Origin: Ponticaulis sp.
GTDB lineage: Bacteria > Pseudomonadota > Alphaproteobacteria > Caulobacterales > Hyphomonadaceae
Assembly: GCA_002723155.1 (NCBI GenBank)
Contig: PBNO01000006.1
Span: 26,453-90,452 of the forward strand
Length of the DNA: 64,000 bases
Reading direction: 5' to 3'
Every line of letters starts with the position of its first letter. The first letter of the stretch is position 1. The notes under the pieces were generated by a model. The model did no database searches, was not told where the DNA came from, and worked only from the letters and a program-made list of their open reading frames with translations. Positions 44,657 through 54,100 of the stretch are shown here, piece by piece. The translations under genes were made by a program, and so were the position numbers.

Positions 44657-46900
44657 TCAGAGCATCGGCTCCAGACACCCGAGAATATGGTAGAATGAAC
44701 TCGCCGGCGCGCGGTCGAGCAGGTTTTGCCCGTCTACGCTCAGCTGGTCTTTCCAGTAGCCAGGCATTTCACCGTCGAATGTCATATAGTCGTCTGCAAG
44801 ACGTTCGAACATGTGAAGGGCCAGATCAGTGCCCTCAGTGGTGTTATGCTGCAGTTTGAGCCGGATGTACTCCGTCTGCGGCCACAGCCGGCTGGTTGGT
44901 GCGTCCATCATCTTGCCGTTCGGCATGACGTGATCGACCACGAGACCGGTGAGCGGGTTGATGCCGTAAGCGTCAGAGAAGGCTTCCATCGTCGCGGCTT
45001 CCTCAACGGCGTCTCCTGTCAGAGACTCATAAAGCCTCAGAAGGTAGGTCCACTCGATCAGGTGACCAGGCTCGACAGCGCGTGAGAGCTCCGGCGCTGT
45101 AGACGGCAGCATGGACAGATCGTTCTGGAAATACTCCCGCAACAGACCGCCGACACAGAAGTGCGTCCGGAACAGTCCGATAATCTCCTTAGCCATGTCG
45201 GCCATGAGATCGTGATTGTGCAGCTTCATCCACGCCATGGCTGCTTCCAGCAGGTGCATGTGCGGGTTCGCGCGTCGCAGGGCATCACCTTCCGGCAGAG
45301 CCTCTTTGAAGCCGTTTACCGGATGACGGAGTCTGGCGAACAGGAACTCCATCGTCTCAGTGGCGACCTTTAGCAGGTCCTTGTCGCCGGTCGCTTTATA
45401 AGCCCATGCGAGGCTCATCAGAACAAAGGCGTGGTCATAACAGTCCGCCTGATCGTCGATGAAGTGTCCGGTTGGCGAAAGAATGTGCCCAAAACCTCCA
45501 TCTTCACGGCGACCATGGCGCAACATGAAGTCGAGGGGTACTTTGATGGCTTCTTCGGCTGGCTGATAGCCGAGCATGGCTGCGTGTGAAAACACATAGG
45601 TCTGGCGAGCCTGAACGCGAAGCCGCTTCGGCATGTCTTTGAGAGGTTCACCGGAGAAGTTTACCGCCTCGAATGCGCCGCCATTTTCCAGATCGAGACC
45701 GTTCTCGATCCAGAACGGCAGAGCCTTGCCAAACAGCCAGCTGCGCGCGCGTGACTTTTGCTGCGATACATAGGCCGTGCTGCCCGGTCCATGGTGATCG
45801 GCTACCGCATGGCCCTGTTCTTTGAGGTGCTTATGAACGGCTTTCACCTTCTGAACCTGATCCTTCGGGCAGATCAGCATGGCGTCGACTGTATCGACGA
45901 TGATCATGTTCTCAAGGCCAACGGCCGCGATCAGCTTGTCATGTGCGCGGATGAGGCTGTTGGCCGTGTCGATCGCGACGACATCACCTTCCAGAACGTT
46001 GCCGTTCGCGTCTGATGGCGCAATTTCGTGCGCCGCCGACCAGCTGCCGACATCATTCCATCCAAAATCAGCAGGCAGAACGCTGGCCTTTTCTGTGTGC
46101 TCCATGACCGCAAAATCGATGGAGTTCTTCGGAATGGCTTCGAACGACTGTGGATCAAATGAAATGCGCGGAAGCCCAGCTGCATCTACAGCGACATCGG
46201 CTTCTGAAAACGCCTCAGCCGCTTTGCGGGAAATGATCTCATCAAACCGTTCGAGTTCGGACAGGAACACATCCGGCGTGAAAGCAAACATGCCCGAGTT
46301 CCAGAGATAGTCACCGCTCTCCAGATACTGCTTTGCCGTGTCTTCGTCCGGCTTTTCTACAAAACGCGCAACCGGGTAGGAGGCCAGATCAGGCAGCCTG
46401 TCAGACGCGCGATTAATGTAACCGAAGCCGGTCTCTGGCGCATTCGGCGTGATGCCAATCGTTGAGATATAGCCGGCGAGGGCGGCTTCACCTGCCGAAT
46501 CAAGCGCCTGATGGAAGCCGGGAATGTCTGAAATATGGTGATCTGCCGGAAGCAGCAGAACGACATATTGTTCGTCCGGATTTTCTTGCTGGATTTTACG
46601 TGCCCAGTGCGCGGCAATCGCCGCCGCTGCTGCAGTGTCGCGTCCCATCGGCTCAGCAATAACGGCAGAAAGCTCGGCGCCTTCATCTTCCATCTGGTGT
46701 TCGATCTCAGTCGCGTAGCTCTGGCCGCAAATCAGTACTGGAGAAATGCAGTTCTCCTGCGCCTGAAGTCTCAGCACTGTATTCGCCAGAAGCGATTTCT
46801 CACCAACAAGGCTTTGAAGCTGCTTTGGCGCATAGGTGCGTGAAGTCGGCCATAGGCGCGTACCGGAGCCGCCGCACAGAATGGTCGGTATAATTTTCAT
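44657..46900 (-). CDS. Mannose-1-phosphate guanylyltransferase fused to AGE-type isomerase (type III PMI-like)
   Basis: 747-aa fusion for GDP-mannose supply. Residues 1-365 are a GDP-mannose pyrophosphorylase: GGSGTRLWP at 10-18, PKQ, PADHHISD at 118-125, FVEKP at 180-184, WNSGMFAF, NSIDFAVME, GWNDVGSW. Residues 385-747 are an N-acylglucosamine-2-epimerase (AGE) fold with RVQARQTYVF at 428-437, HMHLLEA and EPGHLIEW. The usual bifunctional ManC/AlgA enzymes carry a cupin phosphomannose isomerase there instead. AGE-fold isomerases include the rhizobial type III phosphomannose isomerase, so the fusion probably catalyses fructose-6-P to mannose-6-P as well as GDP-mannose formation. No phosphomannomutase gene is nearby. 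Confidence 0.88.
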   Translation of the reverse strand: MKIIPTILCGGSGTRLWPTSRTYAPKQLQSLVGEKSLLANTVLRLQAQENCISPVLICGQSYATEIEHQMEDEGAELSAVIAEPMGRDTAAAAAIAAHWARKIQQENPDEQYVVLLLPADHHISDIPGFHQALDSAGEAALAGYISTIGITPNAPETGFGYINRASDRLPDLASYPVARFVEKPDEDTAKQYLESGDYLWNSGMFAFTPDVFLSELERFDEIISRKAAEAFSEADVAVDAAGLPRISFDPQSFEAIPKNSIDFAVMEHTEKASVLPADFGWNDVGSWSAAHEIAPSDANGNVLEGDVVAIDTANSLIRAHDKLIAAVGLENMIIVDTVDAMLICPKDQVQKVKAVHKHLKEQGHAVADHHGPGSTAYVSQQKSRARSWLFGKALPFWIENGLDLENGGAFEAVNFSGEPLKDMPKRLRVQARQTYVFSHAAMLGYQPAEEAIKVPLDFMLRHGRREDGGFGHILSPTGHFIDDQADCYDHAFVLMSLAWAYKATGDKDLLKVATETMEFLFARLRHPVNGFKEALPEGDALRRANPHMHLLEAAMAWMKLHNHDLMADMAKEIIGLFRTHFCVGGLLREYFQNDLSMLPSTAPELSRAVEPGHLIEWTYLLRLYESLTGDAVEEAATMEAFSDAYGINPLTGLVVDHVMPNGKMMDAPTSRLWPQTEYIRLKLQHNTTEGTDLALHMFERLADDYMTFDGEMPGYWKDQLSVDGQNLLDRAPASSFYHILGCLEPML

Positions 46901-47161
46901 TGAAGTCGTCCCCTAACTCAACATTGACGCTTCTTGCCATTGCTGCATCCGTTTTAACAGCCCTGACTGATATTGTTTTATGACTTTTTGTGTCTGCCTG
47001 CATTTCATTCAGAAAACCACCACTTATCTGACAAAATGGACGCTAGCTTACGCAAGGGGAAACAGCGCATGCGCGCGCAAATAAATTCCCTGCCAGACGT
47101 AGACGAAAAGATGAAACTGGGTTAGGCAGCATGCTTATCCCAAAAACGAGAAACTGAACTA

Positions 47162-47371
47162 ATGTCGGAAAAGAAACCGCGCACAGGTCCGCTTACCTTC
47201 TTAAAGCAGGTTCGTGCAGAAGGTAACAAAATCACCTGGACGACCCGTCAGGAAACAATCGCAGCGACGATCATGGTTCTGGTCATGGTCGTAATCGCAG
47301 CGACATTTCTCTTTTTCGTAGATGTGATCTGGGGATTCCTTATCCCGATGATCACTGGCGCATCTAGCTAA
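47162..47371 (+). CDS. secE: Preprotein translocase subunit SecE
   Basis: Essential small subunit of the SecYEG channel. 69 aa with the single-span short form typical outside the enterics: amphipathic FLKQVRAEGNKITWTTRQE then one membrane helix (about 35-62). nusG follows after 13 nt, the near-universal order. No tRNA-Trp gene lies upstream, although that is a common arrangement. Confidence 0.95.
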   Translation: MSEKKPRTGPLTFLKQVRAEGNKITWTTRQETIAATIMVLVMVVIAATFLFFVDVIWGFLIPMITGASS

Positions 47372-47384
47372 GGAAGGCCCTGGC

Positions 47385-47942
47385 ATGAGCCAGAAAAACG
47401 TAACAAAGCCTCGCTGGTACATTGTGCACGCATACTCGAACTTCGAGAAGAAGGTCGCCGCGTCCATTCTTGAGCAGGCGCGCATGAACGGTCACGATCA
47501 CCTGATCGAGCAGATGGAAGTTCCGACTGAAGAAGTCGTTGAAGTCGTTCGCGGCCGCAAGCGTACACGTGAGCAGCGCTACTTCCCGGGCTATGTTCTG
47601 ATGAAGGCCGTCCTCACTGACGACATCTACCACATGGTCAAGAACACGCCGAAGGTTACCGGCTTCCTCGGTGCTGACGGTGGTAAAAAGCCACTTCCGG
47701 TGTCCGAACGTGAAGTTCAGCGAATCCTTGGCGACGCAGAGGATGCTGCAGAGCGTCCACGTCCAACGATCAGCTTCGAAGTTGGCGAGCAGGTTCGTGT
47801 GAACGATGGCCCGTTCCAGTCTTTCGAAGGGTCTGTCGAGGAAGTCGACGAAGAAAATGGCCGCCTGAAAGTTATGGTATCCATCTTCGGTCGTGCGACA
47901 CCTGTCGATCTGGAATACGGTCAGGTCGATAAAGTCAGCTAG
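47385..47942 (+). CDS. nusG: Transcription termination/antitermination protein NusG
   Basis: Binds RNA polymerase, Rho and S10. 185 aa: NGN domain (WYIVHAYSNFEKKVA through FPGYVLMK) and a C-terminal KOW domain (GEQVRVNDGPFQSFEGSVEEV). It is followed by a strong terminator, so secE-nusG is separate from rplKA here. Confidence 0.97.
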   Translation: MSQKNVTKPRWYIVHAYSNFEKKVAASILEQARMNGHDHLIEQMEVPTEEVVEVVRGRKRTREQRYFPGYVLMKAVLTDDIYHMVKNTPKVTGFLGADGGKKPLPVSEREVQRILGDAEDAAERPRPTISFEVGEQVRVNDGPFQSFEGSVEEVDEENGRLKVMVSIFGRATPVDLEYGQVDKVS

Positions 47943-47967
47943 GCTGGCAAGCAATCCAGTTTTGAAG

Positions 47968-47994
47968 AACCCGGCCATTGAGCCGGGTTTTTTG
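47968..47994 (+). terminator. Rho-independent terminator after nusG
   Basis: An 8-bp stem, AACCCGGC with GCCGGGTT and a 6-nt loop, is followed by a T run. It lies 25 nt past the nusG stop. Confidence 0.9.
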
Positions 47995-48029
47995 TTTGAT
48001 GCCTTCGCGTTGCTCGTGGGACCAGCTTC

Positions 48030-48290
48030 TTCCCGTTACGGGAATTCTCTCAACACCGCAGATACCCGCGAAGGCGGGTATCCAGGCTGAGATGTTTTAT
48101 TACAGCACGCGGTCAGATTTCAGCATGGGTTCCCGTTTTCACGGGAACCTGCGGGCTGCATGAAGAGCTTGGAATAGAGGGGAAGCAGCCCTGAATGCGC
48201 TCTATGTAAGCGCAGCGATACGAGAGCAAACACACACGGACAGGAATCTGGTGCGACATGGATGGTCCAATTTTCCCGTCTTCACGGGAA
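48030..48290. repeat. Cluster of four REP-like palindromes
   Basis: Four short hairpins of one family lie in the nusG-rplK gap. 48030-48044 is TTCCCG/CGGGAA. 48061-48082 is GATACCCGC/GCGGGTATC with loop GAAG. 48128-48149 is GGTTCCCGT/ACGGGAACC. 48273-48290 is TTCCCGT/ACGGGAA. The last two are inverted relative to the second, share the loop (GAAA/GAAG on the other strand) and are both followed by CCTGCGG. They match the common dispersed proteobacterial palindrome type. No protein gene is credible in 47943-48542. Confidence 0.75.
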
Positions 48291-48402
48291 CCTGCGGACA
48301 TATGGTTTGATTTCTCATGTGCTGACAGACCGCGACTGCGGTCCGGGCGATAGCACGCCCCGCCGGAGACGCTGCGCGTCGTGAGGCATAAAGAAACTTG
48401 GC

Positions 48403-48431
48403 TTGCGTCTATACCAGCCTTCATGTATACG
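48403..48431 (+). promoter_or_regulatory. Candidate rplKA promoter
   Basis: TTGCGT and TATACG are 17 nt apart, giving a leader of about 105 nt before rplK. This is the best-placed pair between the repeat cluster and the L1-like leader. Confidence 0.35.
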
Positions 48432-48439
48432 CGCGGCTT

Positions 48440-48484
48440 CGTGTGGGAGGTGGCCCGTAAGTCCAAGGGTTGAACCCGACCACG
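48440..48484 (+). promoter_or_regulatory. Putative L1-binding leader of rplK-rplA
   Basis: The leader has an outer stem CGTG/CACG closing GTGTGGGAGG on one side and CCCGACCACG on the other, with an inner CCC/GGG hairpin. The GTGGGAGG...CCAC pattern is what autoregulatory L1 sites upstream of rplK look like in several bacterial groups. L1 (rplA, second gene) would bind here to repress translation. Confidence 0.5.
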
Positions 48485-48542
48485 CACCCGTAGCAGTGGC
48501 GAGCTGAAATACGCAGACCACACCTAATCATGTGAGGGATAC

Positions 48543-48971
48543 ATGGCTAAGAAACTTCTGGGGCAGCTCAAGCTCCAAATCCCGGCTGGTGCGGCTGCGC
48601 CGTCTCCGCCGGTCGGTCCTGCGCTCGGTCAGCGCGGCATCAACATCATGGAATTCTGTAAAGCGTTCAACGCTAAAACAGCTAGCATGGAAAAAGGCCT
48701 GCCGATTCCAGTCGTAATCGACTATTATCAGGACAAGTCTTTTACTTTTGTCACGAAAACTCCGCCTGCTTCAGTGCTGCTGCTTAAAGCTGCAAGCCTG
48801 AAAAAAGGTGCGAACAAGCCTGGTCACGAAACAGCTGGTACGGTCACAATGGCGCAATGCCGTGAGATCGCTGAAACCAAAATGGCTGACCTCAACGCAA
48901 ACGACCTGGACGCTGCCGCGCTTATCATCGCTGGCTCTGCGCGTTCTATGGGTCTGCAGGTTACGGAGTAA
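48543..48971 (+). CDS. rplK: 50S ribosomal protein L11
   Basis: Forms the GTPase-associated centre with 23S rRNA. 142 aa, with [30 protein letters not shown] at the N terminus (a methylation and thiostrepton-contact region) and the rRNA-binding C-terminal domain. rplA starts 5 nt downstream. Confidence 0.97.
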   Translation: MAKKLLGQLKLQIPAGAAAPSPPVGPALGQRGINIMEFCKAFNAKTASMEKGLPIPVVIDYYQDKSFTFVTKTPPASVLLLKAASLKKGANKPGHETAGTVTMAQCREIAETKMADLNANDLDAAALIIAGSARSMGLQVTE

Positions 48972-48976
48972 GACTG

Positions 48977-49675
48977 ATGGCTGGTAAACGTATGGCTGCA
49001 GCTCTTCAGACTGTAGATCGCGGCGCACTTTATAGTGTTGGCGACGCTGTTGAGCTCGTAAAATCTAACGCTAAAGCAAAGTTCGACGAGACAATCGATA
49101 TCTCTGTGAACCTTGGCGTAGACCCGAAATATGCTGACCAGATGGTCCGTGGTGTATGTAACCTGCCATCTGGCACGGGCCGTACAGTTCGCGTTGCTGT
49201 TTTTGCGCGTGACGCAAAAGCTGACGAAGCGCGTGAAGCTGGCGCTGAGATCGTCGGTGCTGAAGACCTGATGGAAAAAGTTCAGGGCGGCTTCATGGAC
49301 TTTGACCGTGTGATCGCGACACCTGACATGATGGCGATCGTTGGTCGTCTCGGTAAGGTTCTCGGCCCACGTGGTCTGATGCCTAACCCTAAAGTTGGTA
49401 CAGTTACGCCGAACGTGGCGCAGGCTGTTAAAGACTCTATGGGCGGTGCTGTTGAGTTCCGCGTCGAGAAGGCTGGTATTGTCCACGCTGGTATCGGCAA
49501 AGCGAGCTTCTCTAACGAAGACCTCGAGAAAAACGTCAACGCGTTCGTGTCTGCGCTTCTAAAGGCTAAGCCGTCAGGCGCTAAAGGTACGTTCGTGAAG
49601 AAGATCACACTGTCTTCTTCTATGGGCCCTGGTGTCCAGCTGAACGTGAACGAGACAATCGCTTCAGTTTCATAA
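48977..49675 (+). CDS. rplA: 50S ribosomal protein L1
   Basis: Stalk protein at the tRNA exit site and translational repressor of its own operon. 232 aa; family signature [22 protein letters not shown] is intact in the middle of the protein. It ends just before a strong terminator, so rplKA is a two-gene unit. Confidence 0.97.
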   Translation: MAGKRMAAALQTVDRGALYSVGDAVELVKSNAKAKFDETIDISVNLGVDPKYADQMVRGVCNLPSGTGRTVRVAVFARDAKADEAREAGAEIVGAEDLMEKVQGGFMDFDRVIATPDMMAIVGRLGKVLGPRGLMPNPKVGTVTPNVAQAVKDSMGGAVEFRVEKAGIVHAGIGKASFSNEDLEKNVNAFVSALLKAKPSGAKGTFVKKITLSSSMGPGVQLNVNETIASVS

Positions 49676-49700
49676 GCTCTGGCGATCATCACAAGAATTC

Positions 49701-49729
49701 AGGCGCGAGTGTAAAGCTCGCGCCTTTTT
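49701..49729 (+). terminator. Rho-independent terminator of rplK-rplA
   Basis: A 9-bp stem, AGGCGCGAG with CTCGCGCCT and a 7-nt loop, is followed by a T run, 25 nt past the rplA stop. Confidence 0.92.
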
Positions 49730-49861
49730 CGTATCCGGCCAGATTTGGTTGTGTGGGCGCCGACAATCTGACGGTGTATGAAAAAATCTTGAATCTGGGC
49801 CTTGCGACTCATTGGTAAAGACGATATGGAACCCGGCTCTGGCCGGATTGCGTCTGCTTTC

Positions 49862-49903
49862 CGGACAGAAAACCTGTCCGAGACCATAGGTTAGCCTAGG
49901 CTA
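49862..49903. repeat. Two palindromes upstream of rplJ
   Basis: A 7-bp hairpin, CGGACAG/CTGTCCG with a 5-nt loop (49862-49880), is followed by a perfect 12-nt palindrome TAGCCTAGGCTA (49892-49903). In the 344-nt rplA-rplJ gap these lie among possible promoter hexamers: TTGCGA-17-TATGGA at 49802-49830 and TTAGCC-17-TATGCA at 49891-49919. I cannot decide which promoter is used. Confidence 0.5.
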
Positions 49904-49980
49904 TGAAATATCCTATGCAGACGGGGTGAGGTGAGACTGAGGCTTGGGGGCGATGTCTGCAAGTTCTTGTTTAATCCATA

Positions 49981-50033
49981 ACCCTGGGCAGGCGCCGGAT
50001 GAAGGTGCGCCTTCTGACGGCAGACACCAGGGT
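49981..50033 (+). promoter_or_regulatory. Putative L10 leader of rplJ-rplL
   Basis: An outer 7-bp stem, ACCCTGG with CCAGGGT, encloses an inner hairpin GGCGC/GCGCC (49991-50011). It lies about 40 nt upstream of the rplJ ATG, where the L10(L12)4 complex binds its own mRNA to repress translation in other bacteria. The role is inferred from position and fold. Confidence 0.5.
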
Positions 50034-50073
50034 GTGCGGATCAACTGTACGCCTGACTTTTTGGAGAACCGTA

Positions 50074-50589
50074 ATGGATAAAACCGGAAAGAAGGCGGCG
50101 CTCAAGGAACTCGAAACTGTTTTCGAGGAATCCGGAGCAGTCGTCGTCACACACTATTCTGGTCTTAGCGTTGCGGAGATGACCGGGCTTCGCACGAAAC
50201 TTCGCGAGAAGGGTGCGACGCTCAAAGTGATCAAAAACCGTATTGCCAAAATTGCTCTTAAGGGCAAAGGCGGCGACGCGGCGGCTGATCTCTTTCAGGG
50301 GCCTGTAGCTATTGCGTTTGCTGAAGATCCATCTTCAGCGGCGAAAGTTACGTCCGAGTTTGCAAAAGACAACGAAAAGCTGAAGCTTATCGGCGCCATC
50401 ATGGACGAAGAAGTGATGGACGAAGCTGGCATCAAGGTGCTCGCATCTATGCCATCGCGCGAAGAGCTTGTTGCTACTGTTGTTGCTCGCCTTCTCGGCC
50501 AGGCTACCGAAATCGTATCGCGTGTTAACGCACCGGGTCAGCAGCTTGCTGGCGCGATTGATGCGATCCGGGAGCAAGCAAGCTCTTAA
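50074..50589 (+). CDS. rplJ: 50S ribosomal protein L10
   Basis: Anchors L7/L12 dimers on the ribosomal stalk. 171 aa. The frame is open upstream to a GTG at 49999, but the ATG at 50074 ([14 protein letters not shown]) is the true start: it has GGAGA 6 nt upstream and matches the family N terminus, and the upstream part belongs to the structured leader. The C-terminal helix that carries L7/L12 is intact. Confidence 0.96.
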   Translation: MDKTGKKAALKELETVFEESGAVVVTHYSGLSVAEMTGLRTKLREKGATLKVIKNRIAKIALKGKGGDAAADLFQGPVAIAFAEDPSSAAKVTSEFAKDNEKLKLIGAIMDEEVMDEAGIKVLASMPSREELVATVVARLLGQATEIVSRVNAPGQQLAGAIDAIREQASS

Positions 50590-50648
50590 GGTCTGAACAC
50601 AACGTAAGATCCAGAAATCTAACCTCACTTAGAGAAAGACAAACTAAA

Positions 50649-51026
50649 ATGGCTGATATTGCTAAACTCGGTGATGAGCTTCTCGCACTCACCATTCTCG
50701 AAGCTAAAGAGCTCAACGACTACCTCGAAGAGCGTGGCATCAAAGCTGCTGCAGCTGTAGCTGTAGCTGGTCCGGCTGCTGGCGGCGACGCTGCTGGTCC
50801 TGCTGAAGAAAAAACTGAGTTCGACGTAATCCTCGTCGACGGCGGTGCTAAGAAAATCAACGTGATTAAAGTAGTCCGCGAAGTTGTTTCTGGTCTCGGC
50901 CTGAAAGAAGCTAAAGAGCTCGTTGAAGGTGCTCCTAAGCCGATCAAAGAAGGCGCTACGAAAGAAGAAGCTGAAGAGATCAAGAAAAAGTTCGAAGAAG
51001 CTGGCGCGAAAGTGGAAATCAAGTAA
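50649..51026 (+). CDS. rplL: 50S ribosomal protein L7/L12
   Basis: Flexible stalk protein that recruits translation factors. 125 aa: N-terminal dimerisation helices, an Ala/Gly/Pro-rich hinge (about 36-55), and the globular C-terminal domain [24 protein letters not shown]. Codon usage is strongly biased, as expected for a very highly expressed gene. Confidence 0.97.
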   Translation: MADIAKLGDELLALTILEAKELNDYLEERGIKAAAAVAVAGPAAGGDAAGPAEEKTEFDVILVDGGAKKINVIKVVREVVSGLGLKEAKELVEGAPKPIKEGATKEEAEEIKKKFEEAGAKVEIK

Positions 51027-51092
51027 CGCTGCTGCTTTCGAGCAACCAAATTGTGGACGTGTTCTGCGCGGAGCGTCCATTGTAAAGTATCA

Positions 51093-51121
51093 CGCGGCGG
51101 ATCCTCTTTGGGTCCGCCGCG
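51093..51121 (+). promoter_or_regulatory. Hairpin in the rplL-rpoB gap
   Basis: A perfect 9-bp stem, CGCGGCGGA with TCCGCCGCG and an 11-nt loop, has no T run. In E. coli the same gap holds an attenuator and an RNase III processing site; this hairpin may play an equivalent part in setting the ratio of stalk protein to polymerase. Function is inferred from position. Confidence 0.5.
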
Positions 51122-51190
51122 ACCGCGCTTCTAGCGAACGCCGCCTGGTTCCCTTATTTGGGGAGCGGGGGCCCTGGATCAGGAACGAAG

Positions 51191-54100
51191 ATGGCTCTGT
51201 CCCTTACGGAAAAAAAGCGAATTCGCAAATCCTTCGGTCGGCTTCCTGCCGTTGTCGACATGCCGAACCTCATTGAGGTTCAACGTGCATCATATGAAAA
51301 CTTCCTTCAGATGGGCGTTGAGCAGCGATCCCCGGATGAGGGGCTTGGTGCGGTCTTTAAATCGGTCTTCCCGATCAAAGATTTCGCCGAACGTTCGGTT
51401 CTGGAATACGTATCTTTTGAGTTCGAGCCGCCAAAGTTCGACGTTGAGGAATGCCAGCAGCGCGACCTGACTTACGCAGCGCCGCTCAAGGTAAAGCTCC
51501 GTCTCATCGTTTTCGATATCGATGAAGAAACGCAGGCCAAATCTGTTCGCGACATTAAAGAACAAGACGTCTATCTCGGCGATATCCCGCTGATGACGGA
51601 AAAAGGCACGTTCATCGTGAACGGCACAGAGCGCGTAATCGTGTCTCAGATGCACCGTTCTCCTGGCGTGTTCTTCGACCACGACAAAGGTAAGACGCAC
51701 TCTTCAGGCAAGCTTCTGTTTGCTGCGCGTATCATTCCTTATCGTGGTTCATGGCTCGACTTCGAGTTCGACGCTAAAGACATTCTGAACGTTCGTATCG
51801 ACCGTAAGCGTAAGCTTCCGGCGACAACGCTTCTCTACGCGCTGGGCCTCGATTCCGAGGAAGTGCTCGAGACGTTCTACACCAACTCCATCTACCGCAT
51901 TAACAAGAATGGCTGGACGACTGCGTTCAAGCCTGAAGCTTGGCGCGGTACAAAGCCTGATCATGACCTTGTCAACGCTGAGACGGGTGAAGTTGAAGCG
52001 CCGGCTGGTAAGAAGCTTTCTGCTGTCAAAGCACGAAAGCTCTCTGAAGGCGGCCTTAATGACATTCTGATCCCGAGCGTTGCGCTTGAGGGCAAGTTCG
52101 TAGCTTACGACGTGGTGAACCCCGAAACAGGTGAGATCTACATCGAAGCAGGCGACGAGCTGACAGAAGAAAACATCGCTGAACTGCGTGACGCTGGTGT
52201 TGACGAGCTGTCTATTCTCGACATCGACAACGGTTCTCGCGGTTCATGGCTGCGCAACACACTTGCAGCAGACAAGAACGAAACACGCTTCGAAGCTCTG
52301 TCTGACATTTACCGCGTAATGCGTCCAGGCGAGCCGCCAACGCAGGAAGCGGCTGAAGGTCTCTTCCAGCAGCTCTTCTTCGACGCTGAGCGTTATGATC
52401 TGTCTGCAGTTGGCCGTGTTAAAATGAACATGCGTCTGGACCTCGATTGTTCAGACGAAATCCGCATCCTCCGCAAGGAAGACATCGTTGCCGTTATGAC
52501 AACGATCCTCGACCTGAAAGATGGTAAGGGTGAAGTCGACGATATCGATAACCTCGGTAACCGTCGTGTTCGTTCCGTTGGCGAGCTGATGGAAAACCAG
52601 TACCGCGTTGGTCTCGTTCGTATGGAACGTGCGATCAAGGAGCGTATGTCTTCTGTTGATGTCGATACGGTTATGCCGCACGATCTCATCAACGCGAAGC
52701 CGGTTGTTGCTGCGATCCGCGAATTCTTCGGCTCTTCCCAGCTGTCTCAGTTCATGGACCAGACAAACCCGCTGTCCGAGATCACGCACAAGCGTCGTCT
52801 CTCTGCGCTCGGCCCTGGTGGTCTGACGCGTGAGCGTGCGGGCTTCGAAGTCCGCGACGTTCACCCGACACACTATGGTCGTATGTGCCCGATTGAGACT
52901 CCAGAGGGACCGAACATCGGTCTCATCAACTCTCTTGCGACGCACGCCCGCATCAACAAGTACGGCTTCATTGAGAGCCCGTATCGCAAAGTTGAAAACG
53001 GCAAGCTGACCGACGAAGTGCGTTACCTTTCCGCTATGGAAGAGCAGCGCTATTCTATCGCTCAGGCGAACGCGACCGTTGACGCTGACGGCATGCTCTC
53101 AAACGAGTTTGTGAACGCTCGTGTGGGTTCTGCGCGTGACGCGATGCTTGTTCCGCGTGAAGAAGTCGACTTCATCGACGTTTCTCCGAAGCAGGTTGTG
53201 TCTGTTGCTGCATCTCTGATCCCGTTCCTTGAGAACGATGACGCGAACCGCGCGCTCATGGGATCAAACATGCAACGTCAGGCCGTTCCGCTTGTTAAAA
53301 CGGAAGCGCCGCTCGTTGGTACGGGTATGGAATCTGTAGTGGCACGTGACTCACGCGCCGCTCTGGTTGCGCGTCGTTCCGGTGTGATCGAACAGGTTGA
53401 TGCGGAACGTATCGTTGTTCGCGCAACGGACGATCTCGACAAGTATCGCTCAGGCGTCGACATCTACCGTCTCGTGAAGTTCCGCCGTTCTAACCAGAAC
53501 TCATGCATCAACCAGCGCCCGATCGTTAAAGTGGGTGACGTTGTTGCTAAAGGCGACATCATTGCTGATGGTCCGTCTACAGACCTCGGTGAGCTGGCTC
53601 TCGGTCGTAACGTCCGCGTGGCGTTCATGCCTTGGAACGGCTACAACTATGAGGACTCCATCCTCATCTCCGAGCGCATCGTTCGTGACGACGTCTTCAC
53701 TTCGATCCACATCGAGGAATTCGAAATCGCAGCTCGCGATACGAAACTTGGTCCGGAAGAAATCACACGTGACATCCCGAACGTCGGTGAGGAAGCGCTC
53801 CGCAACCTCGACGAGTCCGGTATCGTTGCGGTTGGTGCCGAAGTTAAAGCTGGCGACATTCTCGTTGGTAAGGTGACACCGAAGGGTGAGAGCCCGATGA
53901 CACCGGAAGAAAAGCTTCTGCGTGCTATCTTCGGTGAGAAAGCTTCTGACGTTCGTGACACGTCCCTGCGTGTGCCTCCGGGTGATGCGGGTACTGTTGT
54001 TGAAGTTCGTATCTTCAACCGTCACGGTGTCGACAAAGACCAGCGTGCGATCCAGATCGAACGCGAGCAGATCGAGAAACTCGAAGAAGACCGTCAGGAC

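Noticed and set aside
46901-47161. Search for tRNA-Trp or other tRNA upstream of secE
   Set aside because: No cloverleaf, anticodon arm or TTCGANTC-like T-loop could be found in this gap; the common tRNA-secE arrangement is absent here.
48113-48523. 136-codon open frame on the minus strand between nusG and rplK
   Set aside because: Its sequence is the translation of the REP-like palindromes and of the rplK leader; no ribosome-binding site or protein-like composition.
52578-52950. Rifampicin-resistance substitutions in rpoB
   Set aside because: The pocket residues equivalent to D516, H526 and S531 are the sensitive type.
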